This document shows positions 57,085 through 64,000 of a stretch of DNA of 64,000 nucleotides, piece by piece (the first letter of the stretch is position 1; every line of letters starts with the position of its first letter). This DNA is from Tetraselmis striata (lineage: Eukaryota; Chlorophyta; Chlorodendrophyceae; Chlorodendrales; Chlorodendraceae). A program made the translations under genes and the position numbers. The notes below the pieces were generated by a model, which saw only the letters and a list, made by a program, of their open reading frames with translations, was not told the origin of the DNA and did no database searches. The stretch is taken from NCBI GenBank assembly GCA_006384855.1, contig VCJN01000509.1, positions 1 to 64,000 on the forward strand, read 5' to 3'.

Positions 57085-58120
57085 CCTGCGGACTCTGGAG
57101 GGAGGCACATCCCGCGGCGGTGCAACAGAATGCTTGGGCGCGACAGCTGCAGCGGTGCGGCCTTCGAACTCGTCAGTTTTTCAGCAGTAGTAAGGCATGC
57201 AAACACTCGCAACAAACGAAAGTGCAGCATCATCTTTTCAAAGTGTAATAAATCAAACAACTGGTACCTGTACCATTGCCGGCAGTGCACTCTTTCCCAC
57301 AGCGCAGCAAAAAAGTATACTCGGAGGAGCATTTTCTTTACATTTCTTACATTTTTCTTAATGATATTGTTCAAATGTGAAGCATCATGTTGGCATAGAG
57401 AAGGAGGCCACATAAAGACCGCGGGGACCAGACTGTGTTGCAATTCACTGCGCTGCTGCTGAATGATGGGGCACTGATCAGGACGAAAAGGGCGCGGCGC
57501 GTTCGAGCGCTGGTCATTACCGTCGCGCCGTTTCTCATCCCAACAGCAGAGACTATAGGCATGGGGATTATCACAGCTCTACAGTGGCGCGCAGGCCGCT
57601 TCACCCCCCCCCCCCCCCCTTTCCCCCCTCCCCCCCCACACACAAACAGTCCCATATAGCAATAAGAATCTGTAGTGGTATACTCGTATGCCAGCAGGAG
57701 GTACCATAGCAGGGATTAATCCTTATATACATATAGGTCGTCGTCAATGGTCGGGACAAATAGGATGATGTTGTTTCACAGGTACGCGGCAGTCAGACGG
57801 CATGCCGGTATGCATATTGCCAGCGCTGTATTCCCTGCTCGCTAGTTGAAATATATACATACATAGCGACTAACATATTTCCCATCACAGACAAAAAGTC
57901 ACAATGTCACAAATCTCAATGTGTACTGGACACCTGCCGTACAGCATACAACACATATATTAAATAAATACGAAAAATTGGCACGTGACAACGACTGCGG
58001 ACCACTATCGTGGATTCGCCAGGACGCGTTACGGACAGATGTCGAAGCAAGTCCATAATCATCTTCAGGTGGGGGATTTGTATGTTTCGATACGTTTTGG
58101 TACGTGACAGTACGTTTCGA
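57085..58120. other. 3' flank of GH27 gene and spacer
   Basis: Contains the TGTAA above, a C run at about 57605-57618 and AT-rich sequence. The last 40 bases begin a tract of TACGTGACAGTACGTTT-type units next to the Copia element. Confidence 0.45.
57244..57248 (+). promoter_or_regulatory. candidate polyadenylation signal TGTAA (GH27 gene)
   Basis: TGTAA in AAGTGTAATAAATC, 160 nt after the stop codon. This matches the UGUAA signal used by many green algae. Confidence 0.45.
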
Positions 58121-61100
58121 TTCGTGACGGTACGTTCTCATATGTGACTGTAGTTCTTATAGCCCGGGTGCAAGGCACGGGCGTAGGCCCCTGACGAGGG
58201 GCAGCCGAGTAGGAGGGGCAGGAGGATGCGGTGAGGTTAAAGGAAGTGTGTGGCGCCCGCAGCGCCCGCGCCGCCATGTAGCGGCGCGCGCACCTGGTGG
58301 GCGCCCAGGATACTGCTGTCGCAGTGCACATGCGCACACTGTACACTGCAGTGCGCACTTGTTGCACACTGCAGTGCACACCGTTGCACACTGCGGTGCG
58401 CTAGTACTGCTGTACTATAATAGCCCCTCTCAAGCATAGGCCGGTCATACAGTTGACTTAGTGCCCATGCATTGTCTAAACAGCAGTGTGTGAGTGGGTT
58501 CAGGCAAGGCTTTGGTGAGCCCATCGGCCAGCATCTTTGTTGTAGCGATGGGGTGACAGAGATCGTTCCAACATCCACTAGGTCTCGAGTGTAATGATGC
58601 TTGATGTCGATGTGCTTGGTTCTGTGCGAAGCCATGGGATTGTTGGCAAGTTTGACTGCTCCCTGGTTGTCCTCATAGACAATGGTGGGCCCTTGTTGCT
58701 GTTGGTGGATGTCTTGCAGCAGCTGCCTGAAGTGCACAGTGTTCTGTGCCGCTCTGTTGAGGGCAACGTATTCAGCCTCGGTGGTAGAGAGCGATGTGGT
58801 CTCTTGTTGTTTGGAGTTCCATCCAATGGCACCACCATTGAGCATGCTGATGTCACCGGACTGAGAGCGCCGGTTGCTGGTGTCAGCGGCCCAGTCGGAG
58901 TCTGAGTAGACTACGAGGCGAGCCCCCCCCGGTTCAGTGGCTCCGTAGGTGATGCCCATGCCAGGGGTGCCCTTGAGATAGCGGAGTACCCGTTTGAGCT
59001 GCATGAGGTGGATCTTCTGCGGGGCAGACTGAAACCTGCTGAGGACGCTGATAGCAAAGGCGAGGTCCGGTCGGGTGCACATCGTGAGGAAGTTGACAGA
59101 GCCCAGGATGGCGCGATACATTTCATGGTCCTCGCGGGAGAGCGGGGCCTTGTCGGCGTCGCAGTCGCTGGCAAGATCTTTGTAGTGGCCACTACCCATG
59201 GGGGTCTTGGCCGGGGAGCAGTCCTGCATGCCGTACTTTTCCAAGAGTTCGAGCGTGTACTGCTCCTGGGATAGTCGGATGGTGCCGGAAGCCCAGCAAC
59301 GAGTTAGGTCCATGCCCAGGACGAAGGCGGCCTCCCCGAAGTCGGTCATGTTGAACTCAGCACCAATCGCGGACTTGGCTGACCGGGTCCACTCAACAGA
59401 GTCGGAGACGACGAGGATGTGAGTCATCCACATACACAAGGACGATGCAGATGCCGTACCGCGGGTGGTTCATGCTGTACATGCTGGTGTCGGAGTTTGA
59501 GCGCGCAAGGCCAAGGCCAGTGAGCGTTTTGTGGATGAGCTCATACCACTACCGGGAGGCTTGTTTGAGACCGTAGATGCTCTTGAGGAGGCGAAGGACG
59601 TTGTCCGTGCCATCCTCGGCGCCCTTAGGTTGTCGCATGTAGATCTCCTCTTTGAGGGAGGCGTTCAGGAAGGCCGTTTCAATGTCGATCTGGTGGATGT
59701 GCATGCCGCGGGCAGCGGCCACGTCCAGACACGTGCGGAGGGTGCTGAGCTTGACGACGGGGGAGAAAGTGGCGTCGGTGGTAGTCCACCCCGGCTTGTT
59801 GGCTGAAACCCTGAGCCACTAGGCGGGCCTTGAATCTGTTGACGCTGCCATCGGAGTTAGCCTTGACCTTAAAGACCCATTTGTTGCCGATAGCATGCCT
59901 TCCCAACGGGAGACGGGCGTAGGCAAAGGTGTTCCGAGCGCGGAGGGAGCGGAGCTCACTGACGATAGATGCGCGCCACTCTTTGTGGTATTTGCCAGCA
60001 AGTGCCTGCTTGATGGTGTCAGGCACCGGGATGCGGGACGCTGGAGGATACTGGCCCGGAGCGATGGCAGGAGGCACCGGCGAGGCGTCCAACTCATGCC
60101 AATCGGAGGCCTGGCTGGCCGGAGGCGCGGGGCGCTTGGCAGGACGAGAGAAGACCGGCGTAGCTGTGGCTGCAGCCGCCGCGAAAGGGCTGGCGAAGCG
60201 AGCCGTGTCTTGGGAGGGACCGGCGAGATGAGCACATGGGGGCACGTCGGCTGGGGTAGACGGCGGAGGCGCATGGGCCGGAATCCCCTCGAGGAAGGCA
60301 ACGTGGACAGAGCGAATGACGCGGCCGGACTGGAGATTATACAGCCAATAGCCAGGGCCGTCATCGCACTGTCCAACCAGCATACACTTGAGAGCGCGGG
60401 GCTCGAGTTTGAGATGGAAGCGGTCCTCAAGACGAAGGTAGGCAGTGCAGCCGAACACACGGAGGTCACTGAGATCAACTTGCGGGACGCCGTGGAGGAG
60501 GCAATAGGGCACTCCACCAGCACCGTTGGCCGCCGACGGCGAGGAAGCCTGTTCGCAAGGAAAGCATAATGACGCATGGCGAGGCCCCAGAACCGGCGAG
60601 GTGCGTGGCTATGTTGCATGAGGCAGACTGCTCGCTGACCCATACTCCCCCAACGACGCTCGACGCGACCGAGTTGGTGGTGAGCGTACGGGGCAGTGAA
60701 CCTATCAGAGAAGCCACACTCGCGAACCATGGACGGGCAGGCCGTATCGAGGTAGTTGGGGTCACAGTCAAACTTGATGGACGGGGCAAAGCGGCGCTGA
60801 CCGGCCTTCGAGCAGATGGTGCGAATTTGCAGCAGGATGAGGCGAAGCTGGGTGATGATATCTCGTTTGGAGGAGAGGGCAGCGAGCCAGATGTAGTTGG
60901 AGTAGTGATCGATTACACCGAGGAGGAACTTGGCCCCACCTACCCCGGGGACATCCACGGGACCGAAGACATCAGAGCTAAAAGCCGAGAACGGCTGAAC
61001 AGCGCTGGCGGGAGCGCGAGAGACGCTAGCGTGTCGCAACTTGCCCATGATGCAGGGCTCGCAGTCCGGCATGGCAGCATCCGCAGCAGCAGGAACACCA

Positions 61101-63050
61101 ACGACGGACTCCGAGCGAAGCAAGGCCTTCATGCCGTCCCTGCCAGGGTGGCCGAGGCGAAGGTGCAAGCGATGGGCATCATGCGGCGACTCAGGCGGGC
61201 CCTTGTAGGCAAGGCACGCAGATGGAGGGGCCGTACAAGGAGACTCGGCGTGGCCACCGGTGAGAAAGGGCAGGTCTTTGACCATGGTGAGGACAAGGGA
61301 GCCGTGAGAGTCCGTGACAGGGGCGCCCCGCGAGCAGGATACGAGAAGCTGACGCCGTGCTCGCGACGTAGGTATTCCTGAGAGAGGATGGTAGGAGCGC
61401 CCCTGGCCGTCATGCCGGGGGCATGGGCCGCGCACACTTTCCGGGGGCGGCTGACACCATCGGTGTAGACAACGGAGATGTCAATTGAGCCAAAGCCGAG
61501 GATGTCAACGCCGAGGCCAGAGCACGGGACTGGGGTGGTCAAGGGGGAGTAGGCGCGGAAGCGCGAGACGTCGGGTTCCGTGCAGATGTTGGCACCACCG
61601 TCGACAAGAAACATGACGGAGGTGGCGACGGGGAGCGGGGCGGCGGCCTTCCCACAGAACACCGAAAGGAAACAAGCGGCAGCAGGGAAGGCCCAGGTGG
61701 GCGGCGGCAGCGAGTCATCGTCCGGTGTGCCCAGGGAGTCGTCAGACCAAGAGGGCTCCGCGCCGCGGTCGGTACGGACTGGAGGCCTGGTGGGAGGCTG
61801 AAAGGGAACGCCGGCATGGAGGTCAAACTCGAACTGATCGGAGTCAACTGCCCGGCGAAAACATGCACCAATGGTGGGCCACGCCGCCTCAGGCAGCACC
61901 CCCTCATAGTCCGTCTGACGGAAGTCCGGGCCAAGCATGGTTTCGGTGTGGTAGAGCATGAGGCAGAGGCTCTGGACGGCAGCGATGACACGGCACTCCA
62001 GAGGGCTGAGATGCGAGCCATGTGAGCCACGGGTGAGCATGTGCAGGCTGTTGAGCTCCCCCCCGGAGGCGGAGCACGGCGACAAGGGAGCCATCTCCAG
62101 CACAGATGGATAGCCTGGCTCGATCGAGCTGGGTGGCGCGTAGAAAAGAGACAGCAAGGCTTGCTCGAAGAAGTTACCGAGGACGCTGTCACGGCGGCGA
62201 GCGGCTGTCCATGCAGCCGTAGCTGCTGCAGGCGACATGCGGCGGGCACCGCGACTGTAGTCGCCACAATCGGCAAGTACATCAACGCCGGCGAGTGCCT
62301 CGGCCTCGGAGGGGATGTGTCCGCGGAAGAAGGCGAATATGCGGAAGGGGTGCATGTGGCGCACCGGGTGTCGGAACTGGCGCAGGAGAACGACAGGCAG
62401 GCGACCAGCCGGCGCGTGGTCGGACCTATGCAGAGAGGCAAGGGCCCGAACCCAAGGGCGTTGCTCGCCAAGGAGGTCGTCCGGCTGCACGCCGGCAAAG
62501 GCGATGCGCAGGATGCGGCGAAAGTAGTCACGGCGTGGGACGGGACAGACGGGATGCGAGCCGGTGAAGCCAGAGAAGCCATGTGGGCTCCCAATGCCGG
62601 CCAGGACGTGGCAGAGCTCTCGACCAACGTCGATGCCGTCGTCGAAATCGGGCCCATCAGTGGTCGGTGCCAACAGATCGGGAGTTAGGCGACGACGGAT
62701 GGGCGAGCGACTAGCATGGATGCCACTCGGCCCCGCATGGGCCATCATGGCGTTAGGAGCTGCGCTGTCCGGGTTGCCGAGGAAGGCCATCATGTGGGAG
62801 AGTTCATCGGAAAACGCCGACGCAGCCGACACGGGAGAAACAACAGCTTGATGAATGGCGGGGGCAGGAGGCGGCGCAGCAGTTGGCGCAGCCGGAGCCT
62901 GGTTCAGGGGGCAGTGCGCATGCCAGTGGAAACGCTTGCCCTTTCCTTTCGATTCGCAGATGCGGCACGGGGTCGTGGGCGGATGCTGCCGGGCGTTGTT
63001 CTGCTGGCCACCACGGGGAGGACGAGCGTAGTAGTTATATTCATGGCAAG
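58121..63050 (-). mobile_element. Ty1/Copia retrotransposon, 5'-truncated and frameshifted
   Basis: Minus-strand order is that of Copia: CCHC-like zinc knuckle (about 62990-62890, CRIC...HWHAHC) with most of Gag missing, protease (near 61600, FLVDGGANIC, Gly replacing the usual Ser), integrase with zinc domain (about 61320-61050, HLRLGHPG...CEPCIMGK) and catalytic core (about 61000-60600), reverse transcriptase (about 59960-59100; YVDD is present near 59425 but followed by a 4-base insertion), and RNase H (about 58980-58600, YSDSDWA, TEAEYVAL). Integrase before RT defines Copia. At least four frameshifts separate the domains. The pol reading frame ends at about 58446; the purine run GAGAGGGG near 58436 is a candidate polypurine tract, so sequence below it is a candidate 3' LTR. 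No 5' LTR was found. It cannot move by itself. Confidence 0.92.
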
Positions 63051-63571
63051 TGACGGTACGTTATGATATGTGACAGTATGTTATGGAACGTGACGGGACG
63101 GTTGCTCACCGGTCTCATAGAATCAGAAATCTAATGGGAAGGACAGGTACAGGGTACCGGTACGGACTGGTGCGCGTGCCTGCGAGCAGGTGATCTGTAT
63201 GGGTTAAATATCAGGGTTTCAATAACCTATGTCGTGCTGCCCGTCGGGGGTGCGGCGGCCATCCTGTGCTACGTCATACACCAGCCGCATGTACAGGTAA
63301 ACGCAGCTGTGAGCCTTAACAAATTATATGCGTGTATCTTTCGTAATACTTGCGTGGATATATTTCTTGCTCAACTTGCGAGTCATATTGTATTGTCGCG
63401 GCTGGCGGCAGGTGGGTGGCGCGGCGATTCGAGACAGACTCATGTTTGCGTGGCCACTCACACTAGCACCAGTAGGACACGACTCGCTATTAACATCCAG
63501 GTCTCAGCTTTTAAGCGCTTCGTTGGCCGCACCGATCCTTCCCCCGATCGACATACCCCCAGTCTTTCACG
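63051..63571. other. spacer, no gene recognised
   Basis: Starts with GTGACGGTACGTT-type units like those at 58080-58152, then AT-rich sequence leading to a possible start codon at 63572. Confidence 0.4.
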
Positions 63572-64000
63572 ATGCTGGCCACCCTAGCCACTTCTAGCGC
63601 AGCGTGCGCTGCGGCTTTGTCCGCGGCGCCCCCCGCTGCTTCTCACCGGACGGCAGTGTTCAGGTATGACGCGCGCCATGCTGCGATATCCAGTCTGATC
63701 TCGGCAAGGCCTATCGAGACGAGACGGTGACCCCCGTACACAAGCTCTTCCTCGACCCCCTCCCTCCCATTATTTTTCATCATTCCCTCCTCACCACTGT
63801 GAATCATGGCGCGGTCGCCTCCCGCTGCATCTGCGGCCAGACTCGGCGATGCCTATCCCGTCCTTGGGTGCCAGCAGCAGCGCGGCACTGTCACCCTGTG
63901 CCCCCTGCCCCGTCCCTGGCGAATTCCGCGGAACGTCGCTCGCGTGCTGTTGTGTCGTCACGGCGGGGCTGCCAAAGCAGACGTCCCGCCGCTGAACAAA
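63572..64000 (+). CDS. possible 5' end of a gene with an N-terminal targeting peptide (partial)
   Basis: ATG at 63572 opens a 92-nt exon (MLATLATSSAACAAALSAAP...) rich in Ala and Ser, ending at a GT donor after position 63663 with two spare bases. A second exon may begin after an acceptor near 63840 and stays open to the window end (ending GGAAKADVPPLNK) in the matching phase. Composition fits a plastid or mitochondrial transit peptide. No functional domain is in view, and the second exon's start is a guess. Confidence 0.35.

Noticed and set aside
58165-58434. Possible complete 3' LTR of the Copia element
   Set aside because: It follows a purine run at the right place, but no matching 5' LTR exists to define its ends, so it was not listed separately.

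Overview
The window is nuclear DNA from a photosynthetic eukaryote, most likely a green alga (Viridiplantae, probably a chlorophyte). The evidence is a class XI-type myosin head, a PsbP-domain protein with a two-part plastid and Tat-type thylakoid-lumen leader, GC-rich multi-exon genes with GT-AG introns, TGTAA motifs downstream of some genes, and AT-richer, repeat-filled spacers. No species can be named from the sequence alone. Exon models were built by hand from splice sites, reading-frame phase and family motifs. Phases agree at every junction given unless stated otherwise.

Layout. 1-2621 (-): 5' part of a myosin XI heavy chain, running off the left edge. 4.1-5.5 kb: a SINE and a LINE fragment, each inside its own target-site duplication. 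5.7 kb: tRNA-Ser(GCT). 6.9-9.4 kb (-): PsbP-like lumenal protein. 9.7-12.3 kb (+): decayed LINE with reverse-transcriptase remnants. 14.8-17.4 kb (-): GH28 polygalacturonase with two single-base frameshifts. 17.8-19.4 kb: LINE fragment and a foldback element. 19.9-21.7 kb (+): intronless F-box/LRR protein. 23.8-24.4 kb (-): small membrane protein with four tail cysteines. 25.3-28.3 kb: a minisatellite of about 67 bp units between two diverged copies of a 300 bp repeat. 30.2-30.6 kb: SINE and LINE fragments. 31.0-34.8 kb (-): five-exon gene of unknown function. 36.1-37.2 kb (+): DCC-family (DUF393) protein. 38.5-43.8 kb (-): membrane-anchored GH16 beta-glucanase. 44.8-51.7 kb: SINEs, tandem duplications and other repeats. 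52.0-57.1 kb (+): complete 12-exon GH27 enzyme whose specificity residues match alpha-N-acetylgalactosaminidase. 58.1-63.1 kb (-): decayed Copia element. The right edge may hold the first exon of another gene.

How it fits together. The genes are not an operon and mix housekeeping roles (motor, lumen, redox-like) with three secretory-pathway glycoside hydrolases (GH28, GH16, GH27) within 42 kb, which suggests wall, mucilage or glycoconjugate turnover. Two features run through the whole window. First, introns carry very long pure C or G runs, mostly C on the sense strand and often just upstream of the 3' splice site. Second, LINE and SINE insertions share a TACTGG target core. Some apparent gene breaks are single extra bases in short homopolymers, so assembly error must be weighed against real decay.
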